Shown here: positions 19,601-28,241 of the stretch, in pieces
Layout: the number at the start of each line of letters is the position of its first letter
How positions within the stretch are numbered: position 1 is the stretch's first letter
Assembly: GCF_002197755.1 (NCBI RefSeq)
Contig: NZ_NHOT01000008.1
Span: forward strand, 62,001 to 126,000
Length of the DNA: 64,000 bases
From: Pedobacter sp. AJM
GTDB taxonomy: Bacteria; Bacteroidota; Bacteroidia; Sphingobacteriales; Sphingobacteriaceae
Direction: 5' to 3'
Translations under genes and position numbers: made by a program
The notes under the pieces: generated by a model
What the model saw: only the letters and a program-made list of their open reading frames with translations
Told to the model about the DNA's origin: nothing
Database searches by the model: none

Positions 19601-22600
19601 ACAGGATATCAACAATTAATTTTTCCAACAGCTGGTTCTGCTACCGATAGCGTACGATTAGATCTGGCTTTGCCAGGTGGATTATTGGATCTTCAGTTAT
19701 TGAATAATGTAACGGTGAATATCCTGAACGGAACAACGGTTGTCAGAACAGTTCAATTGGGTTCTTCCTTATTAAATCTTCAGTTATTAAGTGGAAGCCG
19801 CTTTGCTGCAACATTAGCTGCGGGTGGTGCATTTGACCGGGTTGAAGTTCGAATTGGTGCTTTGGTTTCTGCCGTAACCAGTTTAGATATTTTCGGTGCA
19901 ACAATAGTATACCCTAGTCCAACCATTACCGCTGGTGCACAAACGATTTGTGCCGGTAGTACCGCTACACTTGCGGCTACGGCTAATGCAGGTACCACGC
20001 TAGCCTGGTATAATGCACCATCCGGTGGTACCCAGCTGGCTGTTGGCGGAACGTTTACCACACCGGCTTTAACAGCAACCACTACTTACTATATACAAGT
20101 ATCAAAAGGTTCTTGTCCAAATACATTACGCATTCCGGTTACGGTAACTGTTACACCTGCACTGGCTACACCAGTAACAGCGGCAGCAGCCACCTACTGT
20201 GCAGGTAATCCTGCTACTTTATCGGTTAACAATCCGGTTCCTGGCGTTACCTATAATTGGTACGACGCTTCGGCTGGAGGTAATTTATTATTTACCGGTG
20301 AAGTGGTAACTACACCAGCATTAAATTCAAATACAACTTATTATGTAGAGGCGGCTCAGGGTAGCTGCGTAAGTGCAACCCGTGCAACTGTTTCAGTAAC
20401 AGTGAATCCTCGTCCGGTGCTACCTGTTGTTACGGCAAGTGCATCGACAATTACATCCGGTCAAACCGTTATTTTAACGGCAACGTCTACAGATCCTGCG
20501 GTTACCTTTAACTGGTACAATGCTGCAAATGCAACTACACCAATTTATACAGGTGCTACTTATGTTACACCGCCGTTAACCGCCACCACCAGTTATTTTG
20601 TGGAAACAGTTTCGGCTAATGGATGTACATCTGCCGGCAGGGTGCAGGTAACCATTACTGTTGATGGTAACAATACAGCTAATCCAGTTCCCTGCGAAGC
20701 TGCGATTGCCCAAACCAATGGTGTTACCGGTGTAGCCTTACTGGCAGGCGTATTTAATCCGGCATTGGCGATTGATAACGATACCGAAACAGCCTCATCA
20801 CTGGTATTGCCAGTGGGTGCATTAGGCGCTTCGGTTTACCAGAGAGCAAGTTTTGGTACCGTTTCCAACGCCGGTGATACGGTACGGGTTTTGGTTTCCT
20901 CACCAGGCAGGCTGCTTTCACTCAGCTTATTGGGTAATGCGCAAATCACGAGTTACCTTGGAACCAACAGTAACGGCGATTCAAGATTCCTAAACAACAA
21001 CCTTTTAAATGTTCAGTTATTAAATGGTGATACACAAGCATTGGTAACATTTGTACCTGCTACGAGCTTTGATGCCGTAGAAGTACGGTTGAATGGTGGT
21101 GCTTTGGGTGTACTGACTTCCATTAACTTTAATTATGCCCAGCGTATTCTGGTGGCACCGGCAGTGGTTTCACCAAATGTTACTGCTTGTGCGGGTCAGA
21201 CTACGCAGCTGGTGGTTAATAATCCATCATCAAGCTTAACTTACAGGTGGTATGATGCTGCAGGAACTTATTTAACGGGTAAAGACGGGATCATTTTTAC
21301 CTCGCCTGTATTAACTGGTGATACCCGGTTTTTTGTAGCTGCGGTATCGGCATCAGGTTGTGTAAGTGCCAGAACGGTGGTAAACGTTACTGTTAATCCA
21401 GCTCCCGTGGTACCAGAATTATTGGATCCTGATGTTACGGCTTGCTTAAATACAACCGTGGTATTCCAGGTAAAAAATCCGGTTGCAGGAACTATTTATA
21501 AATGGTATGATGCTGCAAACATTTATCAGGCAGGTTTAGATGGTACAACTTTCACCGTGGCGAATGTAAACACTAATACCAGCTATACTGTAGAGGCCGT
21601 GAACAGTTGCGGTGCTGCATCTGCCAGAACAACGGCAACCATTACTATAGGTAATATTGATGCGCCGGTAGTTACGCCATCTGCAATTACCATTTCAGAA
21701 AATTCTGTTGCTTCCTTAACGGCAACATCAAGTACTGCAGGCGCAACGATTAACTGGTACACCAGCGCAACAGCAACTACGCCCATCTTTACCGGAACCA
21801 ATTATGTAACCGACCCGTTATCAAGCAATGCTACTTTTTATGTAGAAGCAACCATCCCTGGCGGATGTACCTCAACCAGAACAGCGGTTGTGGTTACGGT
21901 GATTCCGAATGGAACTCCTATACCAACACCTTGTGGGGCAGCAACTACCCAAACCAATGGTGTAGCCGGTGGAATAACCATTGGTGCAGGTGTCATTAAT
22001 CCGCTTCAGGCCATTGATGGTAATATTAATACCGGATCAAGTCTGGTTATTCCGGTTGGATTATTAGGTTCATCTGTATTCCAACAGTTGGGTTTCCCAG
22101 GGTTATCTAATGTTGGTGATACCTTGAGGGTAAAAATTACCACTCCAGGTCAGCTGATTTCTGTCGGGTTACTGTCAAACCTAACCTTAACAACTTATCA
22201 GGGTACTGTTTCAAATAACGATGCCATTGCTATTTCCAATCCATTAATCAATTTGAGTTTGCTGAACGGAGGAAATTCTGCCATACTTACTTTTGTGCCA
22301 GCCAATCGGTTTGATGGTGTTGAATTGAGATTAGGCTCAGGATTACTCGGGGCATTAAATGCTGTGAATTTTGATTATGCACAGAGAAGTATTCTGGCTC
22401 CGGCTGTAACTTCGACTATAGTTAACGCCTGTCAGGGCGCTTCGGCTACATTAAGTGTACAAAACCCTCAGCCCGGAATTACTTATAAGTGGTATTTGGG
22501 TGGCGTATATCAAACTGGTAAGGATGGAACAACATTTGTAACTGATCCAGCATTGGCGGCAGGTACCTACGAATATGCCGTAAGTGCCAGTGCCAATGGT

Positions 22601-25600
22601 TGCGAAACCGTTAAAGTAAAAGTTACGGTAACCATTTTGGCTCCTCCTGTGCCACCAGTGCTTTCTTCAACCAATCCGGCAAGTACTTGTATCAATTCAT
22701 CAGCTACGCTAACCGTTGTTCCTGTAGCGGGCAACACTTATAACTGGTATGATGCTGCTGTAAACGGCAATATGTTGGTGACCAATAACAGTAGTTTTGT
22801 AACGTCTGCGAGTTTACCTGCCGGAACTTATGATTACTATGTAGAAGCTGTTAATGCAAATGGCTGTAGCAACCCAACCAGAACAAAAGCCACTATCACC
22901 GTTCTTCCGGTTGCCCTGGCATCTGATATCACCGTTACAGGAAATACAGCATTATGTACATCAGCTACCACAACTTTAACTGCTGCAAGTACAACTGTTC
23001 AAAATCCGGTATTTACCTGGTATAGTGATGCCGCTTTAACGCAGGTGGTAAGTAATTCGGCCGTATTTACTACGCCAGCCATTACGGGCATCACCAAATA
23101 TTATGTAACTGTAAGGGGTGATAATAAATGCGCCAATACGCCAGGAAATGCGCAGGAAGTAACTATTACCACCAATCCGGTAGCAACAGCTTCCGATCTG
23201 ATTCTGACCGGGCCCACATCTATTTGCGGAGGTTCAACGGTTACTTTATCAGCAAGCAGTACAACCGTAATTAATCCGGTGTTTACCTGGTATAGCGATG
23301 CGGCTTTAACCATTCCGGTAAATACAACAGCTCAATTTACAACGCCTGTGTTAACCGCTTCTACCACTTATTATGTAACGGTTAAAGGCGATAACAGATG
23401 TGAGAACACTGCCGCATCAGCCAGGGCAATAACCATAACGGTAAACCCTTTTGCTACCGCTGCAGATATTAACCTGAATGGAATCACTTCAATTTGTCAG
23501 GGTTCAACCACTCAGCTATCGGCATCAAGCACTACCGTAACCAACCCGGTTTACACCTGGTACAGTGATGCTGCTTTAACTTCAGTAGCTTATGTTGGTG
23601 CCTCATTTACCACACCAGTATTAACCAATACAACCAGTTATTATGTAACGGTTAAAGGTGATAATAAATGCGAGAATCCGGCAAATGCGGCTGAACTGAT
23701 TACGGTAACGGTAAAACCATATGCTACAGCAGCAGATATCACCGTGGCAAATACGCAAATCTGTGCCGGTTCGACCACCATGCTAATGGCTTCGAGTTTA
23801 ACCGTAACCCAGCCTGTATTTACCTGGTACAGTGATGCCTCCTTAACCAGTGTGGCATTTGTAGGACCAACCTTTACCGTAAATGGCTTAACCGCCACTA
23901 CCACCTATTATGTTACCGTTAAAGGGGCCAATAAATGTGAAAATACCGCGGCTGATGCTAAGGTAGTTGTGGTAACCGTAAATCCGCTGGCTACTACAAC
24001 TGATATAATCGTGAATGGTAATACCAATGCCTGTGCCGGGGGAGGTACTACCCTAACAGCAAGTTCTCCAACGGTAACCAATCCGGTATTTACCTGGTAC
24101 AGTGATGCCGCCTTAACCAATATCAATTTTATTGGCAGTGTTTTCACCACACCAGTTTTAACTGCAACAACCACCTATTATGTAACCGTTCGCGGGGATA
24201 ACAAATGTGAGAATGCTGCAAATACAGGTAAACCGGTAACCATCACCATTACACCAGTGGCGGGTACAGCAGATGTTGCTGCAAATGATGCAAGTATTTG
24301 CCAGGGTAGTTCAGCACCATTGGTGGCAAGTACTACAACAGTGACCAACCCGGTATTTACCTGGTACACTGATGCAGCACTCACCACTGTCGCTTTTGTA
24401 GGTGCAAACTTTAATACCCCTGTATTAACGGCCACCACGCGATATTACCTGACCATTAAAGGCGACAACAGGTGTGAAAGTTCAGCATCTACCGCCAGGG
24501 TAATTACTGTAAATGTGAATGAAGCAGCAACAGCGGCCGATATTGTCCTATCTGCACCAGCGGTGCTATGTGGTTCAGGAACTGCAATCCTTAACGCCAG
24601 TTCAACCTCAGTGGCTAATCCGGTATTTACCTGGTACAACGATGCTTCACTGACCAGTGTTGCCTTTGTCGGTCCGATTTTTAACACACCAACCCTAACC
24701 GCAACCACAACATACTATGTAACGGTTAAAGGCACCAACAAGTGTGAAAATACGGCGGCAGGAGCAAAACCAGTTACCATAATCATTAATCCACGGGCTG
24801 TACAAGCCGATATTACCGTGAATGGATCAAGATCAATTTGCGGAAGCGTGGCCACTGTATTAACCGCAAGCAGCACTACCGTAACCAACCCGGTATTTAC
24901 CTGGTACAGTGATGCAGCCTTAACATCAGTAGTATTTACCGGTAGTGTGTTTACTACTCCGGTATTAAACGCCAATACTACTTATTATGTAACCGTTAGG
25001 GGCGATAATAAATGTGAAAATGCATCCGGAGGTGCTTTAGCGGTAGCACTGACGGTTATGCCAATTGCAAGTGTGGCAGATGTTTCCGCAAATGATGCAA
25101 GCATTTGCCAGGGTACTTCAGCGGCATTAGTGGCAAGCACCACCACGGTAACTAATCCAATATTTACCTGGTATACAGATGCGACGCTAACATCAGTAGC
25201 TTTTGTTGGAGCAACATTTAACACACCATCATTAAACGGAACCACAAGATATTACCTGACGGTTAAAGGCGACAACAGATGTGAAAGTACTGCTGCTACT
25301 GCCAGGGTAATTACTGTGAATGTAAATGAAGCGGCAACAGCATCAGATATTACTTTATCTGCGCCTGCAATAATTTGTGGTTCAGGGACAGCAACCATTA
25401 ATGCCAGTTCAACCACGGTAACCAATCCGGTATTTACCTGGTATAATGATGCTTCATTAACCAGTGTTGCCTTTGTCGGTCCGATCTTTAATACACCAGC
25501 ATTAACAGCCAGCACTACTTATTATGTAACCGTTAAAGGCACCAATAAATGTGAGAATTCAGCGGCAAATGCCAAGACCATTACGGTTAACGTAAACCCA

Positions 25601-27187
25601 CGGGCAGTGCAGGCTGATGTTGCCGTAAGCGGAAACAGGTCTGTTTGTGGAAATGTTGCTGCAGTATTAACCGCAAGTACGAGTACGGTAACCAATCCGG
25701 TATTTACCTGGTATAGTGATGCTACATTAACCTCACCAGTGTTTGTTGGCAATGTGTTTACCACACCAGTTTTAACAGCCAATACCACTTATTATGTAAG
25801 TGTGAAAGGCGATAATAAATGCGAGAATGCTTCGGGTAATGGTTTAGCCATAGCCGTTACGGTAAACAGTGCACCAGATAATCCGGTGGTTGCCAATACC
25901 GGAACAAGCATTTGTTCCGGAGAGACCACACAACTGGTCATCAGCAATGCGCAAACTGGTGTTACTTACGAATGGTATAGTGCTGCTACAGGTGGAAACC
26001 TATTATTCACCGGCTCAACTTACAACACCCCAGCTTTAGCCACTACTACTGATTATTATGTAACAGCAGTAAATGCAGGAGGCTGTAATAATAATGGCGG
26101 CAGGGTGAGGGTTACAGTAACTGTAAATCAAAAACCAGCTGTTCCGGCGGTTAACGCTGCCAATGTAAATGTGTGTATTGGGAATACAGCCGTTTTAACG
26201 GTAACTAATCCGCAAGCAGGTGCAGTTTACAACTGGTATACTTCGGCAACGGGTGGTACAATTGCGGGTACGGGTGTTTCATTTACCACGCCAGGCATTA
26301 GCACCAATGTTACCTATTATGTGGAAGGAGCAAATGGATCATGTATTTCGGCCTCAAGAACTCCGGTAAATGTAGTTGCCTTACCAGTGCCAGGTGCACC
26401 TGCATCAGCAACTGCGGCTAATGGAATAATCTGCGCGGGCAGTAATACCATATTGACTGTAAATAATCCGGTACCGGGTATCATTTACAGATGGTACAAT
26501 GTAAGCGTTAATGGAAATGTTTTAGGTGAAGGCCCTACGTTTACCACACCGAATATCAGTGCAACCACCATCTTTTATGTAGAAAGTATCGCAACTGGTG
26601 GTTGTGCCAGTGCTACGAGAACGCCTGTTACGGTAACGGTTCTTCCGGTATTGGCTACGCCTTCAGTAATAGTGCAAGCTACTACTCCAAATAGTATAAC
26701 CTTCGCTTGGCTAGCTGTAAATGGAGCATTGGGATATGAAATTTCTACTGATAACGGCTTAACCTGGCAAGCCACTGCCGGAACGAGTTATCTGGCTGCA
26801 GGTTTAAAACCAGATCAAAGCGTTGCCATTATCGTAAGGGCAAGAGGTCAGTTGGCTTGCCAAACGAGTGCGAATTCGAGTCCGGTAACTGCGAGAGCCA
26901 CTAACCCACTTGGAAACCAGATTTATATTCCAAATGCATTTACGCCAAATAATGATGGTAAGAATGATACCTTCCTGATTTATGGAACAACCATCACATC
27001 AGCCAGAATGTCGGTATTTACGCAATGGGGACAGTTAATCTTCCAGTCTGATAATATGGCTAATGGTTGGGATGGAACATTTAAAGGCATAAACCAACCG
27101 ATTGGTGTATATGTGTACATGGTAGAGGCTGATTTTGCCGATGGCACCAGCACCATGAAAAAAGGAACAGTAACGCTAATTAGATAA
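13670..27187 (+). CDS. Giant repetitive adhesin with T9SS type B sorting domain
   Basis: A 4505-residue secreted protein with an N-terminal signal (cleavage near SYGQS, about residue 36). Five copies of a region of about 150 residues with the pattern AIDxD...S, possibly carbohydrate-binding, start at about residues 240, 1092, 1928, 2341 and 2754. Two blocks of five putative Ig (He_PIG) repeats with the motif LPAGLTFNP...ITGTPT lie at about 486-924 and 1324-1763. Many Ig-like repeats ending in TTYYV... follow, including eleven of about 90 residues at 3083-4069, then an FN3-like domain at about 4331-4414. The last 88 residues (IYIPNAFTPNNDGKNDTF, WDGTFKG, YVYMVEA) are a gliding-motility-type C-terminal domain (CHU_C/TIGR04131) that targets cargo to the type IX system. 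Downstream PorP/SprF and PorE-like genes are the usual companions of type B cargo. The role is probably surface adhesion. Confidence 0.93.
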   Translation: MMKIFTYLSVSRITRHVLTFAFIVIITLLYSKSYGQSKIYASSVTTSANATSLTGCGALGLSPCSVTTVDNAANAITPDDNTFATVKSSGGIALNILAYSGEMELKFPSNIPANTTTYIRIDSDPDLLNALLGGNLGGLLANVLGNVVLGNHSFYVAAKNAAGTIVTDGASSGQFTNSNLRLVKDGLGRFYVAITPNQIYDRVLIRDITNAALLGTNNTTKVYYAFHTSGTDPCAQAFLTSFEGTGISLDALRLGNSGVINSDRAIDADQTNFSQISLGVAAVGGTASQIFYFTTPSNATDDFNLRFKTSTALLNLGLLNNIRVTAYNGNEEVYTQALNPSLLNLELLTLLNSGSIVNLPFSPGRPFDRVKVTLSSLLNANLTQSIDVYGLTRSAGRPTFTAPASNAVAACYNVPAVLTATTNSANELIWYEAVEGGSPLATVAFNAAFTTPALTANKTYYVAARRLNCTTESTRVPVVVTVDPQISFAGATLTNATSQSAYSKQINPATGGTPGFTYALAAGSTLPVGLTLSPSGNITGTPTVPNVYNFSIVATDAKGCNVTVPYTLTVTTALTLTAAALPEGITGTTYPTQTIPAAAGGTGPYTYAVVNPLPAGLTFNPATREITGTPTTPGVYTIPVTATDANGNTITANYTVKITNPFLLPAATLAVGTTGTVYTPQFIPSATGGTTPYSYTATGLPAGLTFNPVTRAITGTPTVAGPFTVAVTATDVDGKTVTTNYALTVINPLLLPSATLADGTENVAYAVQTLPAATGGVGSYTYLAGNLPAGLSYNPLTRQLSGTPTQAGNYAISITATDSEGRTATGNYSIRVVGTLTLPSSTLPNGIVGTGYPAQTIPAVSGGTGPYTYAAVNLPQGLNFDPSTRVISGTPTQGGVFNVQVTATDANNNKATTSYSITVDVNAPVVASTTVCSGSVASLTVSNVLPNVSYRLYGPAGNSVLQTSTSGVFTTPAVTAQTTFFVEAFSGSAVSARTAVTVSVNPPATLATVTTSSLVINAGQTATLSATADAGNTITWYDAATGGNQVGIGGSFTTPALQASTTYYVQTTSAAGCVSVSRVPVTVTVIVGGGNTACNTASSQNTGINGICLLCAVNGAGNSTDADASNFTRISLAVGAGATGYQQLIFPAAGIATDSIRLDLGLPGGLADVNVLNNITISVLNGTTVVRTVQINGSLLNLTLLGGNRFTATVQAGGVYDRVQVSFGALVSALSSLDVYGATVIYPNPTITAGAQSICAGGTATLAATANGGTTLTWFDSAIGGTQLGAGETFTTPAIANTTTYYIQVNRANCANTTRIPVVVTVNPPIIFSGTTLTNATIASPYNRQLPVASGGTPGFTYALAAGNTLPAGLTLSSTGLISGTPTATGTPTFSVVVTDTKNCSVTATFNLTVTPAIALAPLVLADGVTGTTYVPQTIPAATGGTGPYTYTANSLPPGLTFDPTTREITGIPTQTGTFTIPVTVTDANGNTITANYSIKVTDPLVLPPATLASGVKGTVYPTQAIPSATGGTTPYTYSATGLPLGLTFNPASREITGTPGESGIFSIPVTVTDATGKTATTNYSISILDPLVLPPASLADGTENVAYPVQNIPPATGGVGPYSYVAINLPPGLSFDPVTRNVTGTPTQAGNYVVSVTVTDSQNRTATNNYGITVIGALNLPTATLPNGVVGNSYPTVTLPAVTGGTGPYTYLAANLPAGLSFNTTTREITGTPTVGGTFTISLTATDANGNKATTGYGLTVTINAPAVAAATVCVGSPATLTVSNLLSGVTYNLYASTGSAPLATNTTGTFTTPAITAQTVFYVEAVSGTAISPRTAVTVDVNPPATLATVTTNSQVINAGQSTTLLATADAGNTIAWFDAPTGGTQVGTGTSFITPVLSATTIYYVETTNAAGCVSASRVPVTVTVIPSGTGTACNAANSQNSGITGICLLCGITGAGNSTDADATNSTRITLGAGVASTGYQQLIFPTAGSATDSVRLDLALPGGLLDLQLLNNVTVNILNGTTVVRTVQLGSSLLNLQLLSGSRFAATLAAGGAFDRVEVRIGALVSAVTSLDIFGATIVYPSPTITAGAQTICAGSTATLAATANAGTTLAWYNAPSGGTQLAVGGTFTTPALTATTTYYIQVSKGSCPNTLRIPVTVTVTPALATPVTAAAATYCAGNPATLSVNNPVPGVTYNWYDASAGGNLLFTGEVVTTPALNSNTTYYVEAAQGSCVSATRATVSVTVNPRPVLPVVTASASTITSGQTVILTATSTDPAVTFNWYNAANATTPIYTGATYVTPPLTATTSYFVETVSANGCTSAGRVQVTITVDGNNTANPVPCEAAIAQTNGVTGVALLAGVFNPALAIDNDTETASSLVLPVGALGASVYQRASFGTVSNAGDTVRVLVSSPGRLLSLSLLGNAQITSYLGTNSNGDSRFLNNNLLNVQLLNGDTQALVTFVPATSFDAVEVRLNGGALGVLTSINFNYAQRILVAPAVVSPNVTACAGQTTQLVVNNPSSSLTYRWYDAAGTYLTGKDGIIFTSPVLTGDTRFFVAAVSASGCVSARTVVNVTVNPAPVVPELLDPDVTACLNTTVVFQVKNPVAGTIYKWYDAANIYQAGLDGTTFTVANVNTNTSYTVEAVNSCGAASARTTATITIGNIDAPVVTPSAITISENSVASLTATSSTAGATINWYTSATATTPIFTGTNYVTDPLSSNATFYVEATIPGGCTSTRTAVVVTVIPNGTPIPTPCGAATTQTNGVAGGITIGAGVINPLQAIDGNINTGSSLVIPVGLLGSSVFQQLGFPGLSNVGDTLRVKITTPGQLISVGLLSNLTLTTYQGTVSNNDAIAISNPLINLSLLNGGNSAILTFVPANRFDGVELRLGSGLLGALNAVNFDYAQRSILAPAVTSTIVNACQGASATLSVQNPQPGITYKWYLGGVYQTGKDGTTFVTDPALAAGTYEYAVSASANGCETVKVKVTVTILAPPVPPVLSSTNPASTCINSSATLTVVPVAGNTYNWYDAAVNGNMLVTNNSSFVTSASLPAGTYDYYVEAVNANGCSNPTRTKATITVLPVALASDITVTGNTALCTSATTTLTAASTTVQNPVFTWYSDAALTQVVSNSAVFTTPAITGITKYYVTVRGDNKCANTPGNAQEVTITTNPVATASDLILTGPTSICGGSTVTLSASSTTVINPVFTWYSDAALTIPVNTTAQFTTPVLTASTTYYVTVKGDNRCENTAASARAITITVNPFATAADINLNGITSICQGSTTQLSASSTTVTNPVYTWYSDAALTSVAYVGASFTTPVLTNTTSYYVTVKGDNKCENPANAAELITVTVKPYATAADITVANTQICAGSTTMLMASSLTVTQPVFTWYSDASLTSVAFVGPTFTVNGLTATTTYYVTVKGANKCENTAADAKVVVVTVNPLATTTDIIVNGNTNACAGGGTTLTASSPTVTNPVFTWYSDAALTNINFIGSVFTTPVLTATTTYYVTVRGDNKCENAANTGKPVTITITPVAGTADVAANDASICQGSSAPLVASTTTVTNPVFTWYTDAALTTVAFVGANFNTPVLTATTRYYLTIKGDNRCESSASTARVITVNVNEAATAADIVLSAPAVLCGSGTAILNASSTSVANPVFTWYNDASLTSVAFVGPIFNTPTLTATTTYYVTVKGTNKCENTAAGAKPVTIIINPRAVQADITVNGSRSICGSVATVLTASSTTVTNPVFTWYSDAALTSVVFTGSVFTTPVLNANTTYYVTVRGDNKCENASGGALAVALTVMPIASVADVSANDASICQGTSAALVASTTTVTNPIFTWYTDATLTSVAFVGATFNTPSLNGTTRYYLTVKGDNRCESTAATARVITVNVNEAATASDITLSAPAIICGSGTATINASSTTVTNPVFTWYNDASLTSVAFVGPIFNTPALTASTTYYVTVKGTNKCENSAANAKTITVNVNPRAVQADVAVSGNRSVCGNVAAVLTASTSTVTNPVFTWYSDATLTSPVFVGNVFTTPVLTANTTYYVSVKGDNKCENASGNGLAIAVTVNSAPDNPVVANTGTSICSGETTQLVISNAQTGVTYEWYSAATGGNLLFTGSTYNTPALATTTDYYVTAVNAGGCNNNGGRVRVTVTVNQKPAVPAVNAANVNVCIGNTAVLTVTNPQAGAVYNWYTSATGGTIAGTGVSFTTPGISTNVTYYVEGANGSCISASRTPVNVVALPVPGAPASATAANGIICAGSNTILTVNNPVPGIIYRWYNVSVNGNVLGEGPTFTTPNISATTIFYVESIATGGCASATRTPVTVTVLPVLATPSVIVQATTPNSITFAWLAVNGALGYEISTDNGLTWQATAGTSYLAAGLKPDQSVAIIVRARGQLACQTSANSSPVTARATNPLGNQIYIPNAFTPNNDGKNDTFLIYGTTITSARMSVFTQWGQLIFQSDNMANGWDGTFKGINQPIGVYVYMVEADFADGTSTMKKGTVTLIR
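14380..19920 (+). repeat. Duplicated 2.5-kb superblock inside the adhesin gene
   Basis: The series [AIDxD region, Ig, five He_PIG repeats, Ig pair] occurs twice in the same order with an offset of about 2.52 kb; for example the ITANYTVKITNPF segment near 15618 corresponds to ITANYSIKVTDPL near 18136. A third copy of only the AIDxD region follows at about 19450. Each He_PIG repeat is closer to its counterpart in the other block than to its neighbours, which means the block was duplicated as a unit. Confidence 0.8.
22916..25875 (+). repeat. Tandem array of eleven 266-270-bp repeats in the adhesin gene
   Basis: The conserved phrase TTTACCTGGTA (with variants) recurs near 23010, 23280, 23550, 23820, 24090, 24355, 24625, 24895, 25163, 25433 and 25700. 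Each unit encodes an Ig-like repeat with NPVFTWYSDA and TTYYVTVKGDNKCEN. The last six units form a higher-order repeat: units starting DVAANDASICQG, DIVLSAPAVLCG and DITVNGSRSICG are repeated in that order with an offset of about 805-808 bp. Confidence 0.9.
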
Positions 27188-27228
27188 TGATGAGCAGGAT
27201 AAAATATAAACAGACAAAATTAAATACC

Positions 27229-28230
27229 ATGAAAATACCATCGTCTTTAAGATCATTGCTGGCAATGCTGAGTTTGCTACTCTGTACCTCCGGGTTATTT
27301 GCACAAACTGATCCGCATTTTTCACAATATTATGCATATCCCCTTTGGCTAAATCCTGCACTAACGGGTGTTATTGATGGTGATTACCGTGCATCAGTAA
27401 ATTTTAAGCAGCAATGGGGTGCTTTAAACAGTTCCTTTTTAACCGGTGGGGCATCCTTTGATCTGGCACCCAGAAAAAACTTTGCATTTGGCGGTACCAT
27501 CCTGAATCAACGTGCGGGTGAACTTGATTTTAATTACCTCACCGCCCTGGTATCGGGTTCATATCGTTTAAGATTTGGACGTGAAGGTTTGCAAACCCTC
27601 AATTTTGGTTTGCAGGCTGGCATCATCAACAGGAGTTTCGATTATTCGCAAGCCAGATTTGGTAACCAGTTCAATCCGATTACGGGTTATGATGGGGGTA
27701 TGGTCAGTGGTGAAACCTTTCAGTCGCAATCCACATTGGTGCCTGATGTTAACTTTGGTGTGATGTATTTTGATGGCAATCCCAATCAGAATGTAAATGT
27801 TTTTGTTGGCGCCAGTGCCGCACACTTAACCCGGCCAATTGATCGTTTTACCGGAACTGAATCCAGAATCCCGATTCGGTTAACCGGGCACGGTGGAGCC
27901 AGAATCCGTGCTTCAGATTTTTTAGATCTTGTGCCGAACGCTTTGGTGATGTACCAGGGAAATACCAATGAAATATCCTTGGGCGCTTATGCCCAGCTTA
28001 ATGTAAGTCAATCTTCCAATATCTTATTTGGAGGCAATTACCGTGTTAAAGATGCCGCAATTGCCTTTGTAGGTTTACAACTCAGCAATATGGTATTTGG
28101 CTTAAGTTATGATGTCAATACTTCCAACTTTAACCGGGCATCCAACAGTAACGGAGGTATTGAGCTGTCTATTTCTTTAATCGGTCGCAATGGTATTATT
28201 GGTCCGAATTTCTTTTGTCCACGATTATAA
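27229..28230 (+). CDS. Type IX secretion membrane protein, PorP/SprF family
   Basis: I chose ATG 27229 because it begins a good signal peptide (MKIPSSLRSLLAMLS...GLFAQ); an earlier ATG at 27187 overlaps the adhesin stop codon as TAATG and could couple translation. The 333-residue product has the family hallmark DPHFSQYYAYPLWLNPALTG directly after the signal, then a beta-barrel-like series of alternating strands ending in an aromatic-rich C-terminus. PorP/SprF-like outer-membrane proteins help present or anchor type B T9SS cargo, and this gene sits immediately behind such a cargo gene. The third gene of the unit follows. Confidence 0.93.
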   Translation: MKIPSSLRSLLAMLSLLLCTSGLFAQTDPHFSQYYAYPLWLNPALTGVIDGDYRASVNFKQQWGALNSSFLTGGASFDLAPRKNFAFGGTILNQRAGELDFNYLTALVSGSYRLRFGREGLQTLNFGLQAGIINRSFDYSQARFGNQFNPITGYDGGMVSGETFQSQSTLVPDVNFGVMYFDGNPNQNVNVFVGASAAHLTRPIDRFTGTESRIPIRLTGHGGARIRASDFLDLVPNALVMYQGNTNEISLGAYAQLNVSQSSNILFGGNYRVKDAAIAFVGLQLSNMVFGLSYDVNTSNFNRASNSNGGIELSISLIGRNGIIGPNFFCPRL

Positions 28231-28241
28231 TTGATCATCAA

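Noticed and set aside
23101..25788. Nine regularly spaced minus-strand ORFs of 70-88 codons
   Set aside because: They are antisense shadows of the 270-bp coding repeats of the adhesin and share its period exactly.
22916..25875. Regular repeats considered as a CRISPR array
   Set aside because: Period is about 270 bp, all units are coding in one frame, and there are no unique spacers between short repeats.
27187..27228. Earlier start of the PorP/SprF gene overlapping the adhesin stop (TAATG)
   Set aside because: It adds a polar 14-residue tail in front of a normal signal peptide; ATG 27229 fits better, though coupling cannot be excluded.
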